Source of the DNA: Methylobacterium aquaticum
GTDB taxonomy: Bacteria; Pseudomonadota; Alphaproteobacteria; Rhizobiales; Beijerinckiaceae
Length of the DNA: 64,000 bases
Direction: 5' to 3'
NCBI RefSeq assembly: GCF_016804325.1
Contig: NZ_CP043627.1
Span: forward strand, 5,716,001-5,780,000
The notes below the pieces were generated by a model, which had not been told where the DNA came from, made no database searches, and was given only the letters and a program-made list of their open reading frames with translations. The translations under genes were made by a program, and so were the position numbers. Positions 18,401 to 30,229 of the stretch are shown here, in pieces. Numbering within the stretch: position 1 is the stretch's first letter; every line of letters starts with the position of its first letter.

Positions 18401-18982
18401 CTGGTGCTCGGTGGCGTCGGCGTGGCGGGTGCCGAAGGCGACCGCGAAGCCGGCGAGCACCAGGGCCACGAACAGGCCGAGATCGCCCAGCATCCCGGCC
18501 GGCGCCCCGACCCCGTCGGTGGCGGTGAGGAAGACCTGGAGCGAGGCCGCCACCGCCCGCAACTGCAGGGCTATGTAGGGCACCGCGCCGACCACCGCGA
18601 TCAGGCAGACGAGCGCGGCGATGCGCTCGCTCTTGCCGTAGCGGGCAGCGATGAAGTCGGCGATCGAGGTCGAGTTCTGGGCCTTGGCGATCCGCACCAC
18701 CCGGGCGACCAGCCGGTGGCCGAGGCCGATCACCAGGACCGGGCCGACATAGATGGTGAGGAAGTCGAGGCCGGCATGGCTCGCGAGGCCGACCGAGCCG
18801 AAGAAGGTCCAGGAGGTGCAGTAGACCGCGAGCGACAGGGCGTAGATCGTCGGCCGCACCCGTGCGTCGCGCATCAGGGTCCGCCCGGCCACGTCGCCCC
18901 AATGGGCCACCGCGAACAGGGCGCAGATATAGACGAGGGCCGCCAGCACCACCGTCCAGCCCGCGATCATCGGCTCATCCAT
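15440..18982 (-). CDS. sodium:solute symporter-like sensor hybrid histidine kinase
   Basis: A 1180-residue membrane kinase of the CbrA/NahK-like class. The N-terminal half (about residues 1-560) has thirteen or so hydrophobic segments with SSS-family blocks (ALSLAVYCTSWTFFGSVGLAS, STSIADFIAARYGKS, VAFIGGLSAATAMVIVES). It is followed by a PAS domain (GITVFDREMKLIVWNRAFADLYDLP), a coiled coil, HisKA with AAASHDILQPLNAAR, HATPase (NLVSNAIKYTPKG, DTGLGIP, GLGLGLSIV) and a C-terminal receiver with VADYHLDQGTGLD. Such proteins couple solute sensing or transport to phosphorelay control of carbon metabolism. It converges on the S24-type regulator, the two stop codons being 6 bases apart. Confidence 0.9.
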   Translation of the reverse strand: MDEPMIAGWTVVLAALVYICALFAVAHWGDVAGRTLMRDARVRPTIYALSLAVYCTSWTFFGSVGLASHAGLDFLTIYVGPVLVIGLGHRLVARVVRIAKAQNSTSIADFIAARYGKSERIAALVCLIAVVGAVPYIALQLRAVAASLQVFLTATDGVGAPAGMLGDLGLFVALVLAGFAVAFGTRHADATEHQDGLTLAVALESLVKLIAFLTVGGFVVGWMLRDLPEASSAVHGLGTLAGQSSGPSTLIVQTLLSAAAVLLLPRQFHMAVVENRAVADVGRSAWTFPLYLVLINLFVVPLALAGLALFPEGTVQRDMTVLALPLHERADGIALVAFIGGLSAATAMVIVESVAVAIMISNHLVIPVALRRRNLVAGAVPSPEPASPDLGGYVLVVRRIAIVAVVLVAYAYSRVAGEVALASIGLLSFAAVAQIAPAFIGALYWGRGTGLGAAAGLTVGFAVWLYTLLLPSLVTGDGWGASLIADGPFGIESLSPTALMGLDDFPRLVHGTLWSLGLNTLAYVGFSLLRGPSAIERLQAEAFGHQAGPGTPSFRLFRSAVTLGELRATVARFLGEERAVRAFEDFAQGQGSGPPRDDAVAGLPELRHAEHLLASAIGASSARLALSLLLRRRNVSPKAALKLLDDASAAFQYSRDILQHGLDHAKQGITVFDREMKLIVWNRAFADLYDLPPDMIQTGIGLEAIVRFNAGRGAYGARDADTLVRERIAAFRLESGPQRLRLHPSGRVIEIRANLLPNGGVVATYTDVTDSVAAEEARTRLNEELESRVRERTEELTRLNAALTRAKAEAEEANASKTRFLAAASHDILQPLNAARLYASALVERDRCTDPTLAENVDASLDAVEEILTALLEISRLDTGALQPQLSIVRVSELFRQVQREFGPMAQEKGLRLTVMPSSLALRSDRQLLRRLLHNLVSNAIKYTPKGRVLVGARRRGDRVVLMVLDTGLGIPAAQQKLVFREFQRLDQGARVARGLGLGLSIVDRTARLLDHPVSLASQSGRGSAFSVAVPGAPLRPVVEIQGEAPRPATVPLAGLTVLAVDNEPAIVDGMRVLVGSWGCALHTAGSLSEALALVLGGQVRPDVIVADYHLDQGTGLDLIAGLRAALAADIPAVLLTADRSPDVRDAAGAQRVQVLSKPLKPAALRALLTRWRDQRAAAE

Positions 18983-19035
18983 CCCCGGCCCGGGGGTCCC
19001 GGGCGTTGCGCATCCCCGGGGCTTTAGAGCATGTG

Positions 19036-19055
19036 GGGGGCGTAATCACGCCCCC
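19036..19055 (-). terminator. hairpin downstream of the metallothionein gene
   Basis: An 8-bp perfect stem GGGGGCGT/ACGCCCCC with the 4-base loop AATC. It lies just beyond the metallothionein stop on the minus strand and upstream of the symporter-kinase start. There is no T run, so it could be a Rho-linked or processing hairpin. Confidence 0.4.
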
Positions 19056-19063
19056 GACCGGCG

Positions 19064-19237
19064 TCAGCCGTGGCAGGCGCAGCCGGCGTGGTCGCAGCCG
19101 GCATGGTGGGGATGGCCCTCGGCGCATTCCTCGCAGCAGAAGGCCTTGCCGTCACGGGACACGGCCTTCGCCGCGGACACCTCGCAGACGCAATCCTCGC
19201 AGGCGCACTTCACGGTCTCGTTGGTCGGGCTGGTCAT
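19064..19237 (-). CDS. smtA: SmtA-like metallothionein
   Basis: A 57-residue metal-sequestering protein with ten cysteines and several histidines. The first cluster is CACEDCVC (residues 11-18), the second is CCEEC (34-38), and the tail GCDHAGCACHG resembles the GCGHxGCxC end of cyanobacterial SmtA. Expected ligands are Zn, Cd or Cu(I). Its ATG overlaps the repressor stop (ATGA), so translation is coupled to the sensor gene. The cyanobacterial smtA/smtB pair is divergent; here both are in one transcript under the same operator. Confidence 0.9.
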   Translation of the reverse strand: MTSPTNETVKCACEDCVCEVSAAKAVSRDGKAFCCEECAEGHPHHAGCDHAGCACHG

Positions 19238-19575
19238 GGATCCGGTTCCTCGTCGTGGTCGTGATGGGGGTGGCCGTGCTCGTGCGGCTCGGTGAGGTGG
19301 GCGACCATGTTGCGCAGCACGTCGCGCACGTGATCGTCGTCGATCGCGTAGGCGACGTTCCGGCCGTGGCGCACTGCGCGCAGGATGCGGGCGGTGCGCA
19401 GCAGGCGCAGGTGATGCGAGGTCAGCGATTGCGACAGGCCGAGGGCCTCGCCGATCTCGCCGACGGTGCACGCCGTCTCCAGGCAGGCCAGCACGATGCG
19501 CAGGCGGTTCGGCTCGCCGAGGAGCCGGAAGACCTCCGCCACATCCGTGACCTGCTCGGGCGACAGGGGCCGCAC
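19234..19575 (-). CDS. ArsR/SmtB-family metal-responsive repressor
   Basis: A 113-residue winged-helix repressor. The recognition region LGLSQSLTSHHLRLLRTARI is canonical, and ARILRAVRHGRNVAYAI forms the wing. The C-terminal alpha5 metal site is DxH-x10-HxxE (DDDHVRDVLRNMVAHLTE), the same ligand pattern as the zinc site of SmtB. A His-rich tail (PHEHGHPHHDHDEE) follows. I chose GTG at 19575 because GAGGAGA lies just upstream. A longer in-frame ATG at 19611 would place the start inside the predicted -10 element and palindrome and would add MSTCSC. Zn or Cd is the likeliest inducer. Confidence 0.85.
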   Translation of the reverse strand: MRPLSPEQVTDVAEVFRLLGEPNRLRIVLACLETACTVGEIGEALGLSQSLTSHHLRLLRTARILRAVRHGRNVAYAIDDDHVRDVLRNMVAHLTEPHEHGHPHHDHDEEPDP

Positions 19576-19594
19576 GCCGGTTCTCTCCTCAACA

Positions 19595-19639
19595 CATGAA
19601 CACGTGCTCATATGTTCATGACGCTAGGGGAGATGTCAA
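19595..19639 (-). promoter_or_regulatory. promoter with embedded SmtB-type operator
   Basis: On the minus strand a consensus TTGACA (19634-19639) lies 18 bases from a weak -10 (ACATAT). Overlapping the -10 and start region are inverted repeats: ATGAACAC/GTGCTCAT with one mismatch, and CATGAACA...TGTTCATG across 19595-19620. TGAACA half-sites separated by a short spacer are characteristic of SmtB/ArsR operators. Occupancy here would block polymerase. Confidence 0.75.
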
Positions 19640-19743
19640 GGCCGGCCTCCGGAACGCGAACGACCCCGCGGCGCCGGTGGCGCCGCGGGGTCGAGGAAAC
19701 GAGCGAGCGAGGCCGCGTCGCGCGGCGCGAAAACCGGCCCCGT

Positions 19744-21288
19744 TCAGGCCACCGCGCGCCCGCGCATCAGATCGGCCCCGTTGCCGACCGCCCGGGTATA
19801 GAGCGAGGAATAGCTGTCGGCGGCCCGGTCCCAGCCGAACTCACGGGCCATGGCGTTGCGCCGCATGGCGCCGAGGCGCCGCTTCGACGCGAAGGTGTCG
19901 AAGGCGCGGCGGATCGCGCCGCTCAGGCCCTTGAGCGAGGCCTCGCCGAACAGGAAGCCGGTGACGCCGTCCTCGACGGTGTCGGCCAGCCCCCCGGTGC
20001 GGTGGACGATCGGCAGCGAGCCGAAGCGCTGGGCGTACATCTGGGCAAGGCCGCAGGGCTCGAAGCGCGACGGCATCAGCAGGAAGTCGCTGCCGGCGAA
20101 CATCCGGTGGGCGTCGGTCTCCTCGAAGCCGACCCGCACCCCGACCGCGCCGGGATGGCGCCGGGCGAGATCGAGGAAGGCGGCCTCGAAGCGCGGCTCG
20201 CCCTGGCCGGTCACCACGAGCTGGCCGCCCTCGGCGACGATCGACTCGGCGGCGGCCAGCGTCAGGTCGACGCCCTTCTGGTGCACGAGGCGCGACACGA
20301 TGGCGAAGAGCGGCCCGCGCGAGACGCCGAGCCCGAAGCGAGTCCGCACCGCGTCGGCATTGGCGCGCTTGCCCTTCCAGTCGTCGGGCTCGAACCGGGT
20401 GGCAAGGTGGGGATCGGTGCGGGGATCCCAGCTCTCGTCGATGCCGTTGAGGATGCCGGCGAGCCGGCCCTGATGGGCGCGGGTGCGCAGCAGGCCGTCG
20501 AGGCCGCAGCCGAATTCCGGCGTCGTGATCTCGTGGGCGTAGGTCTCGCTCACGGTGGTGACGTGCGAGGAATAGTACAGGCCCGCCTTGAGGAAGGACA
20601 GCTTGCCGTAGAACTCGACCCCGTCGATGTGGAAGGCGCTCTCCGGCACGCCGAGGCGGCCGAGATTCTCCCACGGGAACAGGCCCTGATAAGCGAGGTT
20701 GTGGATGGTGAGCACGGTCGGCGTGCGCAGGCCCCGCCAGGCCAGGTAGGCCGGCGCCAGGGCCGTCTGCCAGTCGTTGAGATGCAGCAGGTCGGCGCGC
20801 CAGTCCGGATCGACGCCCTGCGCCAGTTCGGCGGCCGCGAGGCTGAGGCGGCCGAAGCGCAGGTCGTTGTCCGGGAAGTCGACGCCCTGGTCGCCGTAGG
20901 GCGAGCCGTCGCGCTCGTAGAGGCCGGAATTCAGGATGATGTAGACCGGCAGGCCGTCGCCGGTCTCGATCAAGCCGAGGTCGCAGGGGGGCATCTCGGC
21001 GCTGCCGGCGAGATGGGCCACCACGGTCATGTCGGGGTGGCGCTCGACGACCTGGCGGTAGCCGGGGATCAGGATGCGGACGTCGTAATGCTGGCGCAGG
21101 GCCCGGGGCAGGGAGGCCGCGACCTCGCCAAGGCCGCCGGTCTTCACGAAATCCGCCATCTCGGGCGTCGCGTAGAGGATCCGCGGCTTGAGCGAGCCGC
21201 GCAGACCCTCGACGGCGTCCCGCGGGGAGCCGCCGGACGGCATTGCCGGCGCGAGGGAAGCCGACCGTGCCGACGCCGCAAATGTCAT
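19744..21288 (-). CDS. glgA: glycogen synthase
   Basis: A 514-residue GT5 enzyme adding glucose from ADP-glucose to glycogen. The N-terminal ADP-glucose motif appears as ATPEMADFVKTGGLGEV (KTGGL variant). HLNDWQTALAP, TIHNLAYQG, FLKAGLYYSSHVTTVSETYA, ILNGID and the C-terminal MPSRFEPCGLAQMYA.RFGSLPIVHRTGGLADTV are all typical. The start at MTFAASARS was chosen over an upstream in-frame start, which gives a 33-residue low-complexity extension. No glgB or glgC is nearby, so the pathway is split across the genome. Confidence 0.95.
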   Translation of the reverse strand: MTFAASARSASLAPAMPSGGSPRDAVEGLRGSLKPRILYATPEMADFVKTGGLGEVAASLPRALRQHYDVRILIPGYRQVVERHPDMTVVAHLAGSAEMPPCDLGLIETGDGLPVYIILNSGLYERDGSPYGDQGVDFPDNDLRFGRLSLAAAELAQGVDPDWRADLLHLNDWQTALAPAYLAWRGLRTPTVLTIHNLAYQGLFPWENLGRLGVPESAFHIDGVEFYGKLSFLKAGLYYSSHVTTVSETYAHEITTPEFGCGLDGLLRTRAHQGRLAGILNGIDESWDPRTDPHLATRFEPDDWKGKRANADAVRTRFGLGVSRGPLFAIVSRLVHQKGVDLTLAAAESIVAEGGQLVVTGQGEPRFEAAFLDLARRHPGAVGVRVGFEETDAHRMFAGSDFLLMPSRFEPCGLAQMYAQRFGSLPIVHRTGGLADTVEDGVTGFLFGEASLKGLSGAIRRAFDTFASKRRLGAMRRNAMAREFGWDRAADSYSSLYTRAVGNGADLMRGRAVA

Positions 21289-21381
21289 GAAAGAGCCCCC
21301 ACGCCGCGAGCCGGACGAATCACGAGCGGACGATTCCGCGGCGTACCGCCACGACAACGCGCCATTCCCGCCTCGGTTCCA

Positions 21382-21418
21382 TTGCACTGCACAATATCAC
21401 GATCGGCGGAAGCGGCAA
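21382..21418 (-). promoter_or_regulatory. possible glgA promoter with a TTGC-type palindrome
   Basis: On the minus strand TTGCCG and TATTGT are 16 bases apart. The near-palindrome TTGCACTGCACAA (plus-strand reading, 21382-21394) overlaps the -10 and expected start. It resembles the TTGC-N2-TGCA type site reported for PhaR/AniA regulators of carbon storage in alphaproteobacteria. This assignment is from memory of the motif and is only suggestive. Confidence 0.35.
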
Positions 21419-21494
21419 GACAAAATAGATTAATCGAAAGCTAAAATTCCAGCTTTCGCCGCTTCCCGAAGCTGTGCCGCGTCCCGTCCGGAGC

Positions 21495-23150
<1,656 letters not shown>

Positions 23151-23781
23151 GCGGGGCTCCCGGGCGGCGCCGCATTGGGCGCAATTGAGTTTGACACAGG
23201 GGGTTGAGCGACCGGGCGGCCGGCCTTATAGGGACGCCCGCGGCATTGGCTCCCCCGAGGGAAGCCGTCTCGCCGCACCCGGTTCCCGCGGCCCTGCGCG
23301 CGGGGCCTCAGGCGTGGCAAACCTGCATCACCGGTGGCCACGACACCATGATGACGTCGCCGGCATGGTGGGAGGCCTCGCGCCTCGTGCGTGCCGGGAG
23401 GTCCCGCGGCCGATTCGCCGGAAGAGCGACGCCCTGCCGCCGGAAGGTCAGACACCGGAAGGTCGGATCCCGGCGCGACCCTGCCCCGACGGTTGGCCAT
23501 TCCCCAAGGGCATGGCTTAATCCTAAGGTCCGGCCTGCGGGCGGCTCCGAAAGCGTTCACACTCGCTTCAGGCCGCTTCGCCAAAATCAAGTCTCGTTTC
23601 CGTGAGACGTGTCGGGACAGCAACACGGCGTCAGTCATAACGCTCAAGCTTCTCCCGGCGTCTCGACATCGCCGTCCCACAGCCACACGATGCTGCCGTG
23701 GCCAAAGGTTTGCTGCACAGCACGCGACGCGAGATCGCGCTGCAGCAACACGAGACCTGCGGCAGGGAAGGGGGTTCCAAG
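23151..23781. other. long intergenic region between divergent glucan genes
   Basis: About 630 bases without a credible gene. Open frames across it have no family-like sequence or consistent codon bias. It must hold the divergent promoters of the GH13 gene and glgP, but I could not pick convincing -35/-10 pairs. An in-frame GTG at 23698 could extend glgP by 28 codons but lacks a ribosome site. Confidence 0.5.
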
Positions 23782-26316
<2,535 letters not shown>

Positions 26317-26340
26317 GCCCGCCTGACCGTTTGACGAAGA

Positions 26341-26378
26341 AAGAAGCCCCGCGGCGCGAGCCGCGGGGCTTCTTTTTT
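26341..26378 (+). terminator. rho-independent terminator of glgP
   Basis: A 15-bp perfect stem, GC-rich in its upper part, with a GCGA tetraloop, closing with AAGAAG/CTTCTT and running into six T residues. One of the clearest terminators in the window. Confidence 0.93.
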
Positions 26379-27045
26379 CGGAACGAGGACGCCGGCCCTT
26401 CGGCACCCCTCCCGTCGGCCCCGGGCTCGCCGAAGGCGGGAATCCCGGCCGACCAGGGAGATGCCGGCAGGTACGACGGCAGCGGATCGATGCGATCGCT
26501 CGATCCGGCCTTGCCGCGCAGGAAGGCAGGGCCGATCGGCGCGGCGGACGCATCGCCCTTCGTCGCGAGCAGTCCGCGATCGAGGGATGCGGGCGATACC
26601 CGTCGCGTCCTCATCTTCTGCGGGAATGCCGGCCCTCGCGGTCCACGCCGCCCCGGCAGCCGAATGGCGGCGAACCAGCCTTCCACCTGCCCCGTCCGGC
26701 GACCGATGGGGACTCGCGCGTCCCACCGGGGCTTCGCTCGTCTCGATGCGCGTCAAGCCGGAGGTACCCGACGACGACGGCCCGGGCGGGCACAGGCTCA
26801 CACCCGAGGTCCGGCGGCGGTGGGGCGCACCGACGAAGCGCCCGATGGGTTCGGGACGATCTCGCGGCACGATCACGGGGACGAGGCGCAGGCCCGAATG
26901 ACGGCCGCTTTGGCCCGGACGGACCACGGGGACAGGGCGCGGCGCGACTATGCAGGAGATCCCGATCCCCTTGCGCCGCGCGCCGGCTTCGGGCCGAGGG
27001 GGCATCCGGCCGAGGATGCCCTGTCCTGGATCCGGGTGGCCCGGA
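26379..27045. other. intergenic region, nothing recognised
   Basis: About 670 bases between the glgP terminator and the first cysteine peptidase stop. All six frames contain open stretches, typical of this GC content, but none shows domain motifs, a signal peptide or a ribosome site. It contains GC-rich imperfect short repeats and possibly relic sequence. I see no RNA gene. Confidence 0.45.
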
Positions 27046-27753
27046 TCAGCGGTTCGCGGTCGTGACCGGCGAGATGATGCCGTTCAGCGCCACCCAGGCG
27101 AGACCGTCCTGGCCCTCGCGCTTCACGTAGGTGTAGCCGGTGCGCTGCCAGGGCAGGATCGCGTTGGTCTTGTTGTCGAGGATGTAGTCGCCGCGGTCGG
27201 TGCGGACCATCAGCACGGCGTGGCCTTCGCCGATCTCGTCGATGACCACGGTCATCCGCAGGGCGCGGCGGGCGAGGCCCCGCTCCACCAGCATCCGGCG
27301 CTTGAGGAGCTGGTAATCCTCGCAATCGCCCATGCCGTCGTCGGGAAAATCCCAGCGGTCGACCACGCCCCAATGGTCCTGGTCGATCATCGGCCGGATG
27401 CGGCCGTTGACGCGCCGGTTCACCGCGGTCAGCGTGCGCCAGAGGGCCGGCGTCATCGTCAGGGTGGCCGGCTCTTTCGTATCGACGGCGCATTCCGCCG
27501 GGTAGCGGTTGCAGAAATCGGTCCAGGCGCTCACGGGCTTTGCCGCCCCGCCGCGCTCGATCGCCACGCTGGCATCGGGCAGGGCCGCCAGGGTCTGGGT
27601 CTGCCCCTGCGTCGTCGCGCCGCCGATCAGCAGCAGCGTGCCGAGAAGTCCTAGCTGCGCCGCCCGGACGCCACGCTTCAGGAGGCCCTGGCGATCGACA
27701 TGCCGCGCATCGACATGGCTCGCCCGGCCGAGGCCGTCCAACACTGCCCGCAT
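27046..27753 (-). CDS. transglutaminase-like cysteine peptidase (BTLCP), copy A
   Basis: A 235-residue exported protein with a hydrophobic segment (AAQLGLLGTLLLIGGATT) following a short basic N-terminus. The catalytic region is MGDCEDYQLLKRRML (Cys), EGHAVLMVRTDRGDYILDN (His, Asp), the Cys-His-Asp triad of the bacterial transglutaminase-like peptidase family (DUF920). LapG, the best-known member, cleaves a biofilm adhesin, but no LapA/LapD partner is nearby. The start at 27753 is a guess; a TTG 21 codons upstream is possible. About half the residues match the next gene. Confidence 0.8.
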   Translation of the reverse strand: MRAVLDGLGRASHVDARHVDRQGLLKRGVRAAQLGLLGTLLLIGGATTQGQTQTLAALPDASVAIERGGAAKPVSAWTDFCNRYPAECAVDTKEPATLTMTPALWRTLTAVNRRVNGRIRPMIDQDHWGVVDRWDFPDDGMGDCEDYQLLKRRMLVERGLARRALRMTVVIDEIGEGHAVLMVRTDRGDYILDNKTNAILPWQRTGYTYVKREGQDGLAWVALNGIISPVTTANR

Positions 27754-27997
27754 CGCCCCATCGACTCTTCGCTTGGTTCTTGCATCCAAGCTGCCACGGG
27801 GCCGGGCGGCACTCAACCGAAAAATTTAAACCCTGGTAAACGCCCCTGCCGCACTTTGGTTCCAATTCGATACGCAGATTCTTTGGCTGATTCGGCGGAT
27901 CACGCGCTGTCCGGGCGATCACCGCGCGATGCGGCAAGCCGCCTCGCCCAGGCGCCGCACGGGCTGGCGACCCGTGTACCGGAAGGACGCTCCCGGA

Positions 27998-28657
27998 TCA
28001 CCGGTTGGCGGTGACGGTCGGGGCGGTGGCACCGCCGAGCGACACCCAGGCGGTGGCGTCCTGCGATTCGCGCTTGATGAAGGTATAGCCGGTCTTGTGC
28101 CAGGGCAGCACGGCGCTGGTCTTGTTGTCGAGGACCAGATCGCCGCGGTCGGTGCGCAGCATCAGCACGGCGTGGCCCTCGCCCTTCTCGTCGATCACCA
28201 CGGTCATCCGCATCGCCCGGCGCGGCAGGCCGGCCTGGGCCAGCAGCTTGCGCTTGAGGAGCTGGAAATCCTCGCAATCGCCCGAGCCGTCCTCGGCGAG
28301 GTCCCAGCGGTCCGGCACGCCCCAATGCTCCTGGTCGGTGACCGCGCGGAGCGAGGTGTTCACCTGGCGGTTGATGCCGCTGACCGTCTGCCACAGCCGC
28401 GGGGTCAGGGTGACCTGGGCCGGCTCGCTGGCATCCACCGCGCATTCCGAGGCGTAGCGGGCGCAGAACTCGACCCAGCCGACGATCGGGCGGGCATGGC
28501 CGAGATCCGGGGCGCCTGCGCTCGGCAGGGGGAGGGCGGCCAGCGTCTGGGCCGCCGCCTCGTCGGTCCGGCCCGACACGAACGCCGCCGAGAGCATCGC
28601 CACGCCGACCAGAACCCGCTTCACCTGGTGCCCGAAACCCGTGGTCATCTGCGCCAT
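27998..28657 (-). CDS. transglutaminase-like cysteine peptidase (BTLCP), copy B
   Basis: A 219-residue paralogue of the preceding gene product, with a signal-like N-terminus (VKRVLVGVAMLSAAFVSG). It keeps the same triad: SGDCEDFQLLKRKLL and EGHAVLMLRTDRGDLVLDNKT. FCARYASECAVDASEPAQVTLTPRLWQTV and W-G-V-P-D-R-W-D-L align closely with copy A. AAGGGG precedes the ATG. A tandem duplication is the simplest origin. The product is expected to be periplasmic; the substrate is unknown. Confidence 0.85.
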   Translation of the reverse strand: MAQMTTGFGHQVKRVLVGVAMLSAAFVSGRTDEAAAQTLAALPLPSAGAPDLGHARPIVGWVEFCARYASECAVDASEPAQVTLTPRLWQTVSGINRQVNTSLRAVTDQEHWGVPDRWDLAEDGSGDCEDFQLLKRKLLAQAGLPRRAMRMTVVIDEKGEGHAVLMLRTDRGDLVLDNKTSAVLPWHKTGYTFIKRESQDATAWVSLGGATAPTVTANR

Positions 28658-28824
28658 CCCCTTCGTTAGGAAGGAGAATGGCGCCCCACCTGCTCGGCCG
28701 CGCTGAAATGGATCTGCGCAATTTTATCGATCTGGCCGTCGTCGCGAGGCCCCCGCGGACAGGGCCAAGACCTCGCTCAACTGATCCGGCGAATGTGCCG
28801 GATCGCGTTAGCGAGGTGAATACC

Positions 28825-29331
28825 TTAACCGGACGTTCCGGGCTGGATCGGCGCCTGGTAGGACAGGCCCATGTCCCACGGGAAGTAGATCCAGGTGTCC
28901 TGGCTCACCTCGGTGACGAAGGTGTCGATCAGCGGACGCCCGGCGGGCTTGGCGTAGACGGTGGCGAAATGCGCCTGGGGCAGCATGGCGCGCACCACCT
29001 GGGCGGTCTTGCCGGTGTCGGTCAGGTCGTCGAGGACGAGCACGCCGCGGCCGGAGCCGTCGCCGATAGCGCGGATGCTCGGCGCCACGTCCTTGAGCAC
29101 GTGGAGGGCGCCCTGCTCCTGGTAATCGTGGTAGCTCGCCACGCACACGGTCTCGACGAGCCGGATGCCGAGCTCGCGCGCCACGATCGCCGCCGGCACC
29201 AGCCCGCCGCGGGTGATGCAGACGATGGCCTCGAACGGGCCGGCGCCGGCGAGCCGCCAGGCGAGCGCCCGGGCATCGCGGTGGAACTGGTCCCAGGAAA
29301 CGGGAAAAGCCTTGTCGCTCGGGGCAGCCAT
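28825..29331 (-). CDS. gpt: xanthine phosphoribosyltransferase
   Basis: A 168-residue purine salvage enzyme converting xanthine or guanine plus PRPP to the nucleotide. The PRPP-binding loop is [31 protein letters not shown] supplies the N-terminal pyrophosphate loop, and the aromatic C-terminal block DTWIYFPWD is typical of Gpt. GAGGA precedes the ATG. It starts 7 bases after the CinA-like gene, so the two are probably cotranscribed. Confidence 0.92.
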   Translation of the reverse strand: MAAPSDKAFPVSWDQFHRDARALAWRLAGAGPFEAIVCITRGGLVPAAIVARELGIRLVETVCVASYHDYQEQGALHVLKDVAPSIRAIGDGSGRGVLVLDDLTDTGKTAQVVRAMLPQAHFATVYAKPAGRPLIDTFVTEVSQDTWIYFPWDMGLSYQAPIQPGTSG

Positions 29332-29338
29332 CGTATCC

Positions 29339-30091
29339 TCAGTTCCGTTCGGCCTGCAGGCGCGCGATCAGCGCCTCGATCTCGGTGCGTGCAGCGGTCA
29401 GCGCCTCGGGCTCGCGCCCGCGCACGACGATCTGGTTGCGGAATCCTGCCGGCGTCATCGACGGGTAGGAGCCGATCGAGACGCCGGGATGGGCTTTGGC
29501 GATGGAAGCGAGCCCTTCGGCGTAGCCGCCCTCCGGCAGGTTGCCGGCCTCGATCGTCTCGGCGGCGACCCGCGCGCCGGTCTTCAGCCGCGGGGCGACC
29601 GAATCGAGCATCGCCTGCATGATCGAGGGCACGCCCGCCATCACGATCACGTTCTCGATCATGAAGCCCGGCGCCTTCGAGATCGGGTTCTCGATCAGCG
29701 CGGCGCCGAACGGGATGCGGGCCATGCGCAGGCGGGCCTCGTTGAGGTCCTCGGGCTTGATCCGCTCGAGCAGCATCGCCTTCGCTCGCGGATCGACGTC
29801 GATCCCGACGCCGACGGCCTGTGCCACGCAATCGGCGGTGATGTCGTCGTGGGTCGGCCCGATGCCGCCGGTGGTGAACAGGTAGGTGTAGCGGGTGCGA
29901 AGCGCGTTCACCGCCGCCACGATCTCCTCGGCCACGTCCGGCACCACCCGCACCTCGCGCAGGTCGATGCCGGAATTGGTCAGGTACTCGGCGATGTAGC
30001 CGATGTTCTTGTCCTTGGTGCGTCCGGACAGGATCTCGTCGCCGATGACCAGAATGGCGGCCGTGACCGGGACGGGGCTGGCGTCAGACAT
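29339..30091 (-). CDS. competence/damage-inducible protein A-like molybdopterin-binding protein
   Basis: A 250-residue protein with the MoaB/Mog-type fold: [27 protein letters not shown] at the N-terminus and the [18 protein letters not shown] block. It corresponds to the N-terminal domain of CinA without the C-terminal nicotinamide-nucleotide amidase domain. In this family the domain can act as an ADP-ribose pyrophosphatase, but single-domain alphaproteobacterial forms are uncharacterised. The start [11 protein letters not shown] was chosen over a longer arginine-rich extension. Confidence 0.85.
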   Translation of the reverse strand: MSDASPVPVTAAILVIGDEILSGRTKDKNIGYIAEYLTNSGIDLREVRVVPDVAEEIVAAVNALRTRYTYLFTTGGIGPTHDDITADCVAQAVGVGIDVDPRAKAMLLERIKPEDLNEARLRMARIPFGAALIENPISKAPGFMIENVIVMAGVPSIMQAMLDSVAPRLKTGARVAAETIEAGNLPEGGYAEGLASIAKAHPGVSIGSYPSMTPAGFRNQIVVRGREPEALTAARTEIEALIARLQAERN

Positions 30092-30229
30092 CGCGTGTCC
30101 TCGTGACCGCCCCGCGACGGGGGCAACAGGGTTGATGCCCGCCTTATCGCGGCCTCCCCCGAGGCTCAAGCGTGACACCCCGGCTCCCGCCGGTTAAGCG
30201 CCGGGAATGCCCACCGAAACCGCTTCCTC

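Noticed and set aside
23151..23781. Possible missing glgB/glgC or regulator gene between the GH13 gene and glgP
   Set aside because: None of the frames encodes recognisable sequence, and no ribosome site or codon-bias signal supports a gene.
26379..27045. Overlapping open frames of 140-280 codons after glgP
   Set aside because: All are low-complexity Arg/Gly/Pro translations with no start signals, and they contradict each other across frames.
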